Origin: a cf. Phormidesmis sp. LEGE 11477
GTDB taxonomy: Bacteria; Cyanobacteriota; Cyanobacteriia; Phormidesmidales; Phormidesmidaceae
Assembly: GCF_015207105.1 (NCBI RefSeq)
Contig: NZ_JADEXO010000029.1
Location: 1 to 54,690, forward strand
DNA length: 54,690 nucleotides
Direction: 5' to 3'
In this document: piece after piece, positions 1 to 8,758 of the stretch
Layout of the letters: each line of letters begins with the position of its first letter
Numbering within the stretch: position 1 is the first letter of the stretch
Position numbers and translations under genes: made by a program
Notes under the pieces: model-generated
What the model was told of the DNA's origin: nothing
Databases searched by the model: none
What the model saw: only the letters and a program-made list of their open reading frames with translations

Positions 1-249
1 GAGCTAGATATCGAGATTGAAGTTGGCACCAAGCTGATCACAATTGAGCATGCCTACACCCACTTCAAAGTCACGCTCAATGTCTTTAACTGTGCTTTTC
101 TAAGCGGTGAACCTAAACCGCTCGAATGCGATGAAATCAAATGGGTCACCCTCGACGAAATCGATCAATATCCCTTTCCTAAAGCGAATAGTCAAATTAT
201 TGAGGCATTGCGGCAGCAGGCAAACCACCCACAAGCAGGCAATCGTTAA
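1..249 (+). CDS. mutY: A/G-specific adenine glycosylase MutY, C-terminal fragment
   Basis: The window opens inside this gene; 82 codons remain before a TAA stop. The visible part matches the NUDIX-like C-terminal domain of MutY, which in the family recognises 8-oxoguanine opposite the mispaired adenine during base-excision repair. Seen directly: the segment IEHAYTHFKVTL, then a WVTLDEI motif and the PFPKAN motif followed by II, in the order usual for MutY C-termini. The catalytic HhH-GPD domain and the iron-sulphur cysteines lie before base 1 and cannot be checked. The next gene is convergent, with its end 6 bp away. Confidence 0.85.
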   Translation, partial: ELDIEIEVGTKLITIEHAYTHFKVTLNVFNCAFLSGEPKPLECDEIKWVTLDEIDQYPFPKANSQIIEALRQQANHPQAGNR

Positions 250-255
250 AATTCT

Positions 256-546
256 CTACGGGGCATCGACTGACTGCTTAGGATCGATAGGCACTCGCCA
301 CTCGCTCGCAGTCGCTAGCTCACGAATTGACTCTTGATGAGCCGCGTACAAACTAGAAACAATTTCATTGAGCTGCTGTTCTGAGCAGACTTCCATGAAC
401 GCGCCGAGCACTTCAGATGCATTGGCTGCGCCCTGGCCTAGAAATGGACTTAAGCCCCAGACATCTTCTACCCATTCCTTCGCACCCTCGCTCTCGAACA
501 TAAAATCATAGAGGAGTCTTTTGGCGGTCTTACTACTTACAGTCAT
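256..546 (-). CDS. conserved hypothetical protein, 96 aa
   Basis: A small acidic protein with no recognised domain. It is predicted to be soluble: no signal peptide or membrane segment is visible, and it reads as mainly helical, with an aromatic and acidic patch (KEWVEDVWGLSP) near residue 25. The ATG start lies 55 bp from the end of the next minus-strand gene, and the gene is convergent with mutY. Codon use matches the neighbours and no better frame covers the interval, which is why I accept it as a gene. The function is unknown. Confidence 0.6.
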   Translation of the reverse strand: MTVSSKTAKRLLYDFMFESEGAKEWVEDVWGLSPFLGQGAANASEVLGAFMEVCSEQQLNEIVSSLYAAHQESIRELATASEWRVPIDPKQSVDAP

Positions 547-601
547 CTAGCTTCTGGTTTATCGATGGATCTGGAGCCTATTTTGACCTTAATTTGAGTG
601 T

Positions 602-2506
602 CTATACAACTGGGTCTATCTGGTTCCAGCGTACGGCTGCGTCTACTAGTGCGATCGCCTCGGCATCTAGTTCGCCAAATGCTTGCGAATACGCCTGAGC
701 AGACTGGGTGCGATTGTCGCTGTTACCAAGTATGACTTGCTCAATGCTGCGAAGCTTAATTTCGCTATTCCCTATAGAAAACTGAAACGGTCGGCCCGCT
801 TGAAAGTCAGCAATGCCAGACTGAGCAGCTTCAAAGTCAGTGCCATCGACTTCAAGAAATAGGACGTCGTAACCAAGGCCGCCGCGAATGTCATCGCTGG
901 TATTCGCCTCTCCATCAATCGCCTGAATAAAAAGATCGTTGCCAGAGCCGCCCCTAACATCGTCGCTACCGTCGCCGCCAATCAAGATATCGCTGCCCCT
1001 GCGTCCCCGTAGCCGATCATCACCATCTGAACCCGCGACAACATCGGCCCCTAGGTTGCCGATGACTAAATCATCGCCAGCACCGCCAACCACGATATCG
1101 TGGCCCTTACTACCCCAGAGGGTGTCGTCTCCCAAACCTCCGAAAATGACGTCGTTGGCATGTTTGCCTTCTACTGAGTCATCTCCAGCTTTAGCAAAAA
1201 TGAGATCCTCGTGCTGGCTGCCAGAAAAATCGTCGCCTGTTGATGTTAAAAAGTTGACATCTTGAGTTAGAGCGGCCACGTAGAAACTAGCAATCAAATC
1301 TTGGGTGGCCGCAGAGGGATGAACCGTATCAAAAAAGGTGATTTCATCAAGATCGAATTCTAGTGACTCAGCGTTGGTCACTACATAGATGTCGTCTTTT
1401 GCATCTCCATCGATATCCGTAGAAATGAAGGGCAACGGTAAGTCAAGGATCTCATTCGTGTCAGGATCTATGCCAACATCTGGGATGCCATTGTTATTGA
1501 CATCTTGAAAGCTTAGGGTATCCGCACCGACAGAAAGAATGCGACTGCCCCCAAACTCAAACCCAAACCCAGACAAGTCAGCCTGTATCTCTTCAGAAAG
1601 TTGAGCCAGATCGACGGTCCTGGTCTCAGCGCCAAACTGCTGGCCCAAAGCTTGAAAACCTGCTGCTACCTGTTGATTTTGAACGCTGACAAGCTGGTCA
1701 AGCTGCTCCAATGTAGCTGCGGCTGCGGCTTCTGATAAGCCTTGTTGAATTAGAGTCGATACAATCTGTTCACTAACAGGCGCTGTTGAAAGCAGCGGTT
1801 GCGTGACGTAGATCAAGGTATCCGCACCCGCCGCCGCGACCTGAGCAGCGCTGTTGAGGATGGTTGTAATTAGATCCGCGACGAATGCTTGAGGGTCTAG
1901 ATCGGGGGTCAAGTTTGTGTAGTCGTTGCCGCCTATGAGGAAAGAAGCTGCCGTACCGCTGCTGAACTGACCTTGTGCTGATGCTAAAGCGTTAGTCACT
2001 TGCCCAGTGAGATTGAGGCTATTGACAGCAGATAATTTATCAAGCACGCCAGCTTCAGCTAGCAGCGCTTTTGCCTCTTCTGTCAAGGTTTCACTATCGA
2101 AGACGTCTAGATCGACTTCAGGGCTGATCAGCTGATCGGCTACTTCACCTAGGCGAAAGATACTGCCAATAGTGGCACTGCCGATGGCGCGGGCCGCACC
2201 AAAAGCAAAGTTATGCACATCCTCTGACGCTAGCCCTAACAGAGAAGGGGCTTCTTCAGTCCACATAGCACCATTGCCATCAGCCTCGACGTTAGTAAAT
2301 TTTTGGTTATAGCCAAAGTCATCTGGAGGTGTTCCTATCCGCAGTAGCCTAGAGGACAGATCGTAGAGATTGCCATCGTCAGATAGAGAATCGCCGAAGA
2401 AGAAGATCTGATCGAATGGGATCTTGGGCTGTGTGCTTGGGGGCATGACAAAAGTCCTTGGGGTTTCTGTTATGGGACTCGAAAGTTCGGCTGTGTATTT
2501 ATGCAA
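602..2506 (-). CDS. SGNH/GDSL esterase-lipase with RTX calcium-binding repeats
   Basis: A 634-residue secreted hydrolase. Block I of the SGNH family is FFFGDSLSDDGN (about residue 36), carrying the serine nucleophile. Block III is GGNDY (about 193), and block V is DTVHPS (about 400), giving the Asp and His. Residues about 430-530 hold a run of GGxGxDxLx-type nonapeptides (FGGLGDDTL, VGGAGDDLV, IGGDGSDDV) that bind calcium and are typical of type I secretion cargo. There is no N-terminal signal peptide, which fits C-terminal-signal export. The family hydrolyses esters or lipids outside the cell; the substrate is unknown. An internal ATG at 2446 is an alternative start just before the catalytic domain. 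No type I transporter gene is seen beside it. Confidence 0.87.
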   Translation of the reverse strand: MHKYTAELSSPITETPRTFVMPPSTQPKIPFDQIFFFGDSLSDDGNLYDLSSRLLRIGTPPDDFGYNQKFTNVEADGNGAMWTEEAPSLLGLASEDVHNFAFGAARAIGSATIGSIFRLGEVADQLISPEVDLDVFDSETLTEEAKALLAEAGVLDKLSAVNSLNLTGQVTNALASAQGQFSSGTAASFLIGGNDYTNLTPDLDPQAFVADLITTILNSAAQVAAAGADTLIYVTQPLLSTAPVSEQIVSTLIQQGLSEAAAAATLEQLDQLVSVQNQQVAAGFQALGQQFGAETRTVDLAQLSEEIQADLSGFGFEFGGSRILSVGADTLSFQDVNNNGIPDVGIDPDTNEILDLPLPFISTDIDGDAKDDIYVVTNAESLEFDLDEITFFDTVHPSAATQDLIASFYVAALTQDVNFLTSTGDDFSGSQHEDLIFAKAGDDSVEGKHANDVIFGGLGDDTLWGSKGHDIVVGGAGDDLVIGNLGADVVAGSDGDDRLRGRRGSDILIGGDGSDDVRGGSGNDLFIQAIDGEANTSDDIRGGLGYDVLFLEVDGTDFEAAQSGIADFQAGRPFQFSIGNSEIKLRSIEQVILGNSDNRTQSAQAYSQAFGELDAEAIALVDAAVRWNQIDPVV

Positions 2507-2527
2507 TATGTATTTAGCGGTGTGTAT

Positions 2528-2917
2528 TTATATGTTTATCGGATAGTTGAGGACCAGCTCGTCACCTGGAAGACCGCGAATGCCCCAGTTGTGTTTGGGT
2601 AGATCGAGGATCGCAATCTCAATATCTTCTACTGCTATTCCTAACTGCTGGTTAATTCGCTCAAACAACAAACTAGTTAGTCGTTTTTTTGCGCCAACCG
2701 AGCGCCCCTCAAACATAATAATTTCGATAATGGTATACCGAGATGAACAACTTTTGGGATAGTAAAAGTTTTCTGCATCGAGCGGATAGAATCTCTGAAA
2801 TCGTTTCTCTTCTGGCGTGCCGATAGCTTCTCTCAAACAAGTGTGAATAATGTCTGAGAGCTGAGCTTTGATTGGGTTAAGAGACTCAGTGCTGCCTGTA
2901 ATTTTGACCTGAACCAT
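2528..2917 (-). CDS. tautomerase-family protein (Tautomerase_2 type)
   Basis: A 129-residue protein with the Tautomerase_2 fold signature: MFEGRSVGAKKRL followed by an amphipathic helix, then a beta strand and the GIRGLPGDEL tail. Classical tautomerases of the 4-oxalocrotonate type use an N-terminal proline as the catalytic base; here the mature N-terminus would be Val or Met (MVQVKI), so canonical Pro-1 chemistry is not supported. The protein is small, soluble and probably trimeric by family analogy. It lies 21 bp upstream of the GDSL/RTX gene in the same direction, so co-transcription is possible. The biochemical role is not established. Confidence 0.77.
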   Translation of the reverse strand: MVQVKITGSTESLNPIKAQLSDIIHTCLREAIGTPEEKRFQRFYPLDAENFYYPKSCSSRYTIIEIIMFEGRSVGAKKRLTSLLFERINQQLGIAVEDIEIAILDLPKHNWGIRGLPGDELVLNYPINI

Positions 2918-3050
2918 AAAAAAATATCACCTACATTCAAATATGAGTTAAGACTACTTTGTTGTCTTCTCTTTTTGTTGTTTCCTTCCAAAAAGATTGG
3001 ACGATCCTTTCAGAGCAACTGCCTGGCAGTGAAAATAAAATAATCGCCAA

Positions 3051-4025
3051 CTAAATAGTGAGACCTGAGTTTTCGGGTAAGTCCAACATAATGTTGAGAT
3101 TTTGAACCGCTGCACCTGAGGCTCCTTTGCCTAAATTGTCTAGGCGGGCGACTAGCAGAGCTTCTTGGGTATCGTCGTTAGCAAAGACGAAGACCTGCAC
3201 TTCGTTTGTCTGGTTAGCACTTTTGGCTTCAAAAAAGTTGCTGTCTCGAAGTGATGCTTTACTATTGAGCGGTGCCACAGGCACAAATGGCTCATCTGCA
3301 TAGTGAGCGCTGAGTTTTTCATGTAGCTGCTCTCCGGTGGGGGGATCTTCTAGGCTCCACAGCGGCAGCGGCACCTGTACAACCATACCTTGAGCAAAGT
3401 CACCAACTGCAGGGACAAAGAGCGGGGCGTGATGCAGCCCGGCGTACTTTTGCATTTCTTTGACGTGCTTATGTCCAAAGCCTAGGCCGTAAGGACTATA
3501 GGGCGATTTTGATTCTGCAGATGGGGCTTCTGCTCGAAAGCCTTCGTACTGAGCTATTAGCTTTTTGCCACCGCCTGAGTAGCCTGAAATCGCATTGACT
3601 GTAGCTGAGAACGTGGCTGGTAGCAGTCCGCTTCTGACCAGCGGAGACATCAGCGTTAGAAATCCAGTTGGATAGCAGCCCGGATTGCTGACTCTGCTGG
3701 CAGCGGCGATGCGCGATCGCTGATCCACGCTTATTTCTGGAAAGCCATAGACCCATTCCTCAGCGGTTCTATGGGCCGTGCTGGCGTCTAGCACTTTGGT
3801 CTGAGGGTTAGTCACCCAGCTAACGGCTTCGCGAGCAGCGTCATCGGGTAGGCACAGAATAGCGACATCGGCGGCGTTGATCAGCTTGGCACGTTCACTG
3901 GCCTCTTTTCGCTTGGCCGGTTCAATACTGATCACTTCCAGGTCGCGGCGATCGGCTAGGCGCTGATAAATTTGCAGCCCAGTTGTGCCTGCCTCGCCGT
4001 CGATAAAAACTTTTGGAATTGCCAT
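3051..4025 (-). CDS. argC: N-acetyl-gamma-glutamyl-phosphate reductase, short type
   Basis: This enzyme catalyses the third step of arginine biosynthesis: NADPH-dependent reduction of N-acetylglutamyl phosphate to the semialdehyde. At 324 residues it belongs to the shorter ArgC type (type 2). The dinucleotide-binding start IDGEAGTTGLQIYQRL is at residues 8-23. The active-site cysteine is Cys117 in SNPGCYPTG, and a conserved HKHVKEM segment appears near residue 185. An ATG start is used. It is transcribed alone, with 267 bp to the cyclase upstream. It forms the biosynthetic counterpart to the arginine-degrading enzyme at 23.3-25.5 kb. Confidence 0.94.
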   Translation of the reverse strand: MAIPKVFIDGEAGTTGLQIYQRLADRRDLEVISIEPAKRKEASERAKLINAADVAILCLPDDAAREAVSWVTNPQTKVLDASTAHRTAEEWVYGFPEISVDQRSRIAAASRVSNPGCYPTGFLTLMSPLVRSGLLPATFSATVNAISGYSGGGKKLIAQYEGFRAEAPSAESKSPYSPYGLGFGHKHVKEMQKYAGLHHAPLFVPAVGDFAQGMVVQVPLPLWSLEDPPTGEQLHEKLSAHYADEPFVPVAPLNSKASLRDSNFFEAKSANQTNEVQVFVFANDDTQEALLVARLDNLGKGASGAAVQNLNIMLDLPENSGLTI

Positions 4026-4200
4026 GCGATCGCCTCTGCTGCTCAGCAGCTAATCTTTCTAAAGTCTACTTACCTACCTTTCTAGGCAGCCGTAACTCTA
4101 GGAATCTTATTCTACAAGCGGTGGTAAAGGCTAATTGTCATAGGGCTAGAAATGAAGCTCGCAGACGGCTAGCGACTTGTGGTAGCGCCGTATAGCTTTG

Positions 4201-4245
4201 GAGATTGCCAGAGAGATTGCTAGAGACAAATTGCTAGAGACAACA
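4201..4245. repeat. degenerate short tandem repeat, units of about 12-14 bp
   Basis: Three imperfect neighbouring copies of a unit like GAGATTGCTAGA lie between the cyclase end and argC start. Substitutions separate the copies. It belongs to the set of short tandem duplications seen across the whole window. Confidence 0.6.
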
Positions 4246-4291
4246 GTGGGCTAGCACAAGCTGAACTGAGGAGTCACTAGCTGCTTTTTCA

Positions 4292-5683
4292 TCAGCCCAG
4301 AATTTGCTGCGCTTTTTTTTTTGAACTGATCTGAGTGTTTTCCGAGGTCGAATCGTCTGCATCAAAGGCGCTTGCAGGCAAAGAAATTTGACTGTCAATC
4401 TCTGGATACAGTGCCTGAAATTCTTTAAAGATACGGTTAGCTATCGGCCCATAAATCGAGCGCCGATTTAGACGCATGAGCACGGTTCTAATTCGGTTTC
4501 GCAGTCCTCTAACGGTTGAGATCTGCTGATGAAGCGTTTGTATCAATACGGCTATATCTACCTGCGCCAGTACTGAAACATCACCTTCCCACTTGTTGTA
4601 GCACAGACAGTACAGCAGCTTTTTGGTTCTGATCGGCTCTAGCCCTTGAGAGAGCCTGACAGCGGTATCGCTGTAGAGTGCCACCGTGGGATCGTCTAGG
4701 ATATCAGCTTCAAAAGCGTCTGTGCGATCGCCTGCTTGATCTGTTGAACACTCTTCTGCTGAACATTCTATGGGAACCCTGGCTGTTTCTATCGTTCCCC
4801 CGATGGGCTCTACATAGAAATCACTCAAGCTATCCAAGATAATCTCAGCCACCTGAGCATACTCTACTTGACGGTTAAGCGTTCCTACAATGGCGTAGAG
4901 ACTATCGCGACACTCTTCTAACGACGAATTGCGTTCGGTCAGCGATTCTAACAGTCGCTTGAGTGAAAAACTTTCTAGAACTGCCTTGTTATTTTCCCAG
5001 AAAGACTGGTGCGTTCCATACAACAGCTTTTTGATGCGGCGGCTGTTAGGATGCTCTGAAAGATTCTTTAAAGCTGCATTAATCGGTGACAACGAGAGGG
5101 AGGCTACCGCAGCGGTGCTCTCTATTCTCTTTTCTTCTGGGCGCATGCCTAGAGGCCAAACACAGTAAGCAGCAACTGCTTCTGAAATATTTTTGAGCGA
5201 TAGCTCTCCAATATAGTCAGCATCTAGCTCTAGCTGAGACTTGACCACGTCATATACCACCTGAGACATGCACACAGAGCCTGGTGTGGCGGCAGCTTCT
5301 AACCTAGCAGCAATGTTGACGCCCGTGCCCATCATGTCTTTTTGGTTGAAGAAAATGTCTCCTAAGTGGACACCAACCCGGTGGGTAAAGTGATTATTCG
5401 CATCTTCGCTTTTGGCGTATCCTAGAAATGTTTTCTGTATTTCTACCGCGCAGCTGGCTGCTTGGACGGCGCTGACAAAGTACATCAGCACGCCATCACC
5501 CACAGTCTTCAGAATCTTGCCTTCAAAATTGTTGCAAAGACTGGTGATCAGTTTTAGATCTTGGTTGATGATGGCGAGCGCTCTTTCTTCATCCTGCGAC
5601 ATGCGTTGGCTAAAGCTAACCGCATCAGTGATGACGATCGCGGCCAAGGTTCTCTGAATTTGAGGATGCACAAGAGTGTTCAT
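4292..5683 (-). CDS. class III adenylate/guanylate cyclase domain protein
   Basis: A nucleotide cyclase of 463 residues from the chosen ATG (MNTLVHPQIQRT). The catalytic domain fills roughly residues 10-175. Metal-binding Asp residues appear in VITDAVSFS and TVGDGVLMYF. The purine-reading Lys is in KILKTVGDG and the Asp in KDMMGTGVN, a pair typical of ATP specificity. The transition-state Asn and Arg are in GVNIAARLE. The product is therefore predicted to be cAMP. The remaining ~285 residues match no domain I know. The frame runs open to 5866, but that extension overlaps the upstream small membrane protein and looks non-coding, so I start at 5683. No membrane segment is seen; the enzyme is probably cytosolic. 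Confidence 0.86.
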   Translation of the reverse strand: MNTLVHPQIQRTLAAIVITDAVSFSQRMSQDEERALAIINQDLKLITSLCNNFEGKILKTVGDGVLMYFVSAVQAASCAVEIQKTFLGYAKSEDANNHFTHRVGVHLGDIFFNQKDMMGTGVNIAARLEAAATPGSVCMSQVVYDVVKSQLELDADYIGELSLKNISEAVAAYCVWPLGMRPEEKRIESTAAVASLSLSPINAALKNLSEHPNSRRIKKLLYGTHQSFWENNKAVLESFSLKRLLESLTERNSSLEECRDSLYAIVGTLNRQVEYAQVAEIILDSLSDFYVEPIGGTIETARVPIECSAEECSTDQAGDRTDAFEADILDDPTVALYSDTAVRLSQGLEPIRTKKLLYCLCYNKWEGDVSVLAQVDIAVLIQTLHQQISTVRGLRNRIRTVLMRLNRRSIYGPIANRIFKEFQALYPEIDSQISLPASAFDADDSTSENTQISSKKKAQQILG

Positions 5684-5796
5684 GGTGTCGGACGCCGTCT
5701 GATGTGATCTAATTTGCCCGGATTGCCAATAAGAGTGTGCATGGCCAGTGAGGGCATCAGCTAATCTATCAGGCGTCTTACTCAACGCTTTTTTGA

Positions 5797-6171
5797 TCAA
5801 AAAGTAGAATCGTGAATGGCATCTACGCACTGATTGCGTTTCCACTGACGCCCGCTTCTTTCGCATTCTCCCCTTGTCTCTTTGAAGGGAACAATGGTGG
5901 GATAGGGCCCTGCCTCGTCTGTAAATTTACTTGGGCCAGCAAGTAATCTACTGCTTCTTAGATGAACAAGGCCAAAGATAGAGATAGATCCGACGAAAAT
6001 GCTGGCAAGTACAGTGGGAACGACAAGAGGATTGCCTTTTGTAGAGCGGCGATCGCGACTGCGACGACCGAATCCTGCTGAAATTTTTGGAGCTGGATCT
6101 TTTAGAGCCGGACTTTTTAGATAGAAGCCCTGGCCCAAGGCAAGTAAAAATAGCCGTAAATTAATCATCAA
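5797..6171 (-). CDS. small single-pass membrane protein
   Basis: A 124-residue protein with a basic N-terminal half, one hydrophobic segment (VVPTVLASIFVGSISIFGLV, about residues 50-69) and a short tail ending in ECERSGRQWKRNQCVDAIHD. The two Cys residues around an aromatic/Asn core recall a C-terminal motif I associate with short cyanobacterial membrane proteins, but I cannot name the family. It starts with two adjacent Met codons. It is 113 bp upstream of the cyclase if that gene starts at 5683, so the two may be co-transcribed. Confidence 0.55.
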   Translation of the reverse strand: MMINLRLFLLALGQGFYLKSPALKDPAPKISAGFGRRSRDRRSTKGNPLVVPTVLASIFVGSISIFGLVHLRSSRLLAGPSKFTDEAGPYPTIVPFKETRGECERSGRQWKRNQCVDAIHDSTF

Positions 6172-6516
6172 ACTTGCCCGCTAGAAAGTAAGTAAGAAAA
6201 GGGTTTGTCTATTATGCATATGAGTAGAACTAAGCCTACTGCTGGTAGCGGCACACACATCCAACATACCCAAAGGTAGTTCTGCTAAGTACAGATAAAG
6301 TATCAAAAAAGACACGACTTTCATTTGCGAAGAGCTATGACTGTACAATCTTGGCTGCATCTGATGATTTTTTAACTAGGTTTGCGTCTCTGCCAAATTC
6401 ACTACGATAGCTTTCATGGCAGTTGTGATGGGCATGGCAATTTCTTAGCAGTGCTATCTCTGTCGACGATATGCTTGATTTCTACAGCCTTTTAATTTCT
6501 ACAGCCTGGCGAAATT
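6172..6516. other. intergenic region between divergent genes
   Basis: 345 bp between the small membrane protein and the aldolase, presumably holding promoters for both. No convincing -35/-10 pair, RNA or reading frame is seen. The last part carries a 17-bp duplication at about 6479-6509 (core TTTCTACAGCCT twice), immediately before the aldolase ATG, so the leader there is repeat-derived and lacks a clear Shine-Dalgarno sequence. Confidence 0.5.
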
Positions 6517-7536
6517 ATGATCGATTTGCGTAGCGATACAGTGACTCAGCCAACACCGGAGATGAGGCAGGCGATGCTGGCCGCGCCAGTCGGAGACGAT
6601 GTGTTAGGCGACGATCCATCCGTCAATGAGTTAGAGACCTATGTCGCGGCGCTACTAGGCAAAGAAGCCGCGATCTATATGCCTTCGGGGACAATGACTA
6701 ACCAGGTGGCGCTGCGATCGCATACTCAACCTGGCGATGAGATCGTTCTAGAAGCTGAAGCTCATATCTATTATTACGAAGGCGGCGGCCCGGCGGCCCT
6801 TTCCGGCGTTAGCTGTCGGCTATTACCTGGCGAAGGCGGCGTTTTCTCGGCAGCAGCAGTTGAAAGCTCATTGCGTCCAGTCGATCCCCACTTTCCTCTT
6901 ACTCGGCTGGTCTGCATCGAAAATACGCACAACCGTAGCGGTGGCCGAATTTTTCCTTTGGAAACCATTCGAGAAATCGCGGCTGTTTGTCGGCAAAACG
7001 ATCTACAGCTACATATGGACGGTGCTAGGTTCTGGAACGCCTGTGTGGCGACGGGGCTCTCGCCCAAAGAGTATGCGGCTCCGTTCGATACCGTGAGCGT
7101 ATGCTTCTCAAAAGGATTAGGTGCGCCCGTCGGCTCAGCGCTAGTCGGTTCTGCTGAAAAAATTGCGATCGCCCGGCGATTTCGTAAGATGTTCGGCGGT
7201 GGCATGCGACAGGCTGGAATCGTTGCAGCAGGCGCACTTTATGCCGTGCAGCACCAGTTCGAGCGGCTGGCAGAAGATCACAGCAACGCCCAGCGACTGG
7301 CTAAAAAATTGCAGGGAATGAAGGGCGTATTGATTGATCCTGACCTGGTTGAAACCAATATTGTTAACTTCGAGGTGACCGAGTTCAGCGCGAGTGAAGT
7401 GGTGAAGACGCTAGCAAAAGAGGGTGTCGCCGTCTTAGCAACTGGGCCTCATAAGATTCGAGCCGTGACCAATTTGATGGTGAGTAATGAGCAAATTGAT
7501 CGGGCGGCGGATGCGATCGCCCGTTCGGTTCGGTAG
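6517..7536 (+). CDS. ltaE: low-specificity L-threonine aldolase / GntG-family PLP aldolase
   Basis: A PLP-dependent fold-type I enzyme of 339 residues that splits L-threonine or allo-threonine into glycine and acetaldehyde. It opens with the family signature [16 protein letters not shown] and continues with [15 protein letters not shown]. The PLP ring-nitrogen Asp is in [11 protein letters not shown] (Asp168) and the Schiff-base lysine is Lys199 in [13 protein letters not shown]. Length and motif order are normal for the family. The relaxed-specificity label comes from the family; exact substrate preference cannot be read from sequence. It stands alone and is transcribed away from the upstream small membrane gene. 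Confidence 0.88.
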   Translation: MIDLRSDTVTQPTPEMRQAMLAAPVGDDVLGDDPSVNELETYVAALLGKEAAIYMPSGTMTNQVALRSHTQPGDEIVLEAEAHIYYYEGGGPAALSGVSCRLLPGEGGVFSAAAVESSLRPVDPHFPLTRLVCIENTHNRSGGRIFPLETIREIAAVCRQNDLQLHMDGARFWNACVATGLSPKEYAAPFDTVSVCFSKGLGAPVGSALVGSAEKIAIARRFRKMFGGGMRQAGIVAAGALYAVQHQFERLAEDHSNAQRLAKKLQGMKGVLIDPDLVETNIVNFEVTEFSASEVVKTLAKEGVAVLATGPHKIRAVTNLMVSNEQIDRAADAIARSVR

Positions 7537-8032
7537 TAAGTTACTAGAAGTCTATCGCGAATAAATAGGCCGTTCGACTGTCGATTGTTGCTTATCAGTC
7601 GACGTCGAGCAAAGTGATTGTTTAAGTATGAACACATAGGGCACGGATGTTATTACTACAGCAGTCAATGGTATAACTGCGAGACTTTACAAGACACAAG
7701 ACTTTGTACGACACGAAACTTTATCGACACAGCGTAACCTGTTGATTCGTAGGTGTGTTCGATGCAAACTACTTTCTTGCATCCGCTAGCAGATTTGCTA
7801 CGTACTCTTAGCAAGACGTCCAATAAGGGCAGTGAGTAAAGATAGATCGAACAAAGCTGAGGACAGATCAAAGTCGAGAAGCATTCAGCTAAGGCCGACT
7901 ACTTTCTTCGCTCCAAACGTCAAATCTTTCACATGAGCTGTTAGTAGCGTAGTCCTTTTGGGTATGCTCGGGCTGTCTTTCATATCCTTCATGAACTCTT
8001 TAAAGTTAAAAACGAAAAGTAAGAACAAACAT
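7537..8032. other. intergenic region with degenerate tandem repeat
   Basis: About 500 bp with no convincing gene. A frame on the minus strand (7665-7871) has poor composition and I do not accept it. Bases about 7679-7733 contain three imperfect copies of a 16-17 bp unit around GACTTTACAAGACAC. The region presumably contains the promoter of the CHRD gene. Confidence 0.5.
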
Positions 8033-8671
8033 ATGCGCTTCTATTTCAAAAAATTTCGTCATCTGCTGCTTGGTTTGACTACCTTTCTAGCTGTAGTTGT
8101 ATTCTGTGCGCCTAGCTTTAGCTATTCTCTACCAACCAGCTCGACTAACGCTAGCCAGCTTCAACACCTAGATTCGGAGTTCTCTGTTGCCGCCGAGAAT
8201 CGAGCTAACATACGAAGGGCTAAGGCAACTTTGGTTGCTCAGGGGATGAGTTCTTTCACCTCTTACGTAGCGCCAATGCGGGAGAGCAACGTAGTGGGAA
8301 GTTCTCCGATGAATACACCAGCTCGCGGGGCTGTCGGTGCTGTACTTTCTGGCAATCGACTGATTGTACGGGGCAGCTTTAAGATGCTCTCTAGTGATAT
8401 GCGAGACTACGCAAGCGATCCGGTCAACCCACCTAACTCAAACATCACCTCTGCTTTCCATATCCACCAAGGCAGCTCAATGGAGAATGGCCCATTCCAG
8501 TACGCCTTAAACGTCATGCTAGACGATACTGGCCATGGCGGTTCAGCAATGGGAGAATTTACCCTAACACCAGAGCAGATGCAGGCACTGGCTGACAATC
8601 GTCTCTATGTAGACATCCATACCACCAAGAATCGTGGTGGCGAATTACGTGGAACTTTAATGCCTTATTAG
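8033..8671 (+). CDS. secreted CHRD-domain protein
   Basis: A 212-residue exported protein. Starting at MRFYFKKF it has a basic N-terminus and a hydrophobic core (LLGLTTFLAVVVFCAPSFS) typical of a signal peptide. The C-terminal ~120 residues match the CHRD fold: a strand-rich region, an FHIHQGS motif and the closing VDIHTTKNRGGELRG-LMPY. CHRD proteins are extracytoplasmic and of uncertain biochemical role, sometimes annotated as adhesion or redox-associated. An upstream in-frame ATG at 7958 would place 25 extra residues before the signal peptide, so I prefer 8033. A strong terminator hairpin follows. Confidence 0.82.
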   Translation: MRFYFKKFRHLLLGLTTFLAVVVFCAPSFSYSLPTSSTNASQLQHLDSEFSVAAENRANIRRAKATLVAQGMSSFTSYVAPMRESNVVGSSPMNTPARGAVGAVLSGNRLIVRGSFKMLSSDMRDYASDPVNPPNSNITSAFHIHQGSSMENGPFQYALNVMLDDTGHGGSAMGEFTLTPEQMQALADNRLYVDIHTTKNRGGELRGTLMPY

Positions 8672-8724
8672 GTGGTTTTTGGGTTCCAAGATCTTCCCTA
8701 GTTCTTCAATCCTAGATTCTTCGA

Positions 8725-8758
8725 AAGGCTGTTTCTATGTTGATAGGAACAGCCTTTT
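8725..8758 (+). terminator. rho-independent terminator of the CHRD gene
   Basis: A 14-bp stem (AAGGCTGTTTCTAT with ATAGGAACAGCCTT, one G-T pair) around a GTTG loop, followed by TTTTA. It lies just after the CHRD gene and overlaps the last codons of the convergent helicase gene, so it may act in both directions. Confidence 0.75.

Noticed and set aside
939-1265. 108-codon Pro/Ser-rich frame opposite the RTX repeats
   Set aside because: The repeat sequence of GGxGxD motifs creates an open antisense frame; no independent evidence.
5684-5866. N-terminal extension of the cyclase
   Set aside because: It overlaps the upstream membrane protein gene and has no conserved sequence; the internal ATG just before the catalytic domain is preferred.
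6774-7205. 143-codon frame antisense to the threonine aldolase gene
   Set aside because: The aldolase frame has all catalytic motifs; the opposite frame is a by-product of its codon use.
7665-7871. 68-codon minus-strand frame in the spacer before the CHRD gene
   Set aside because: It runs through a degenerate tandem repeat and shows no protein-like features.
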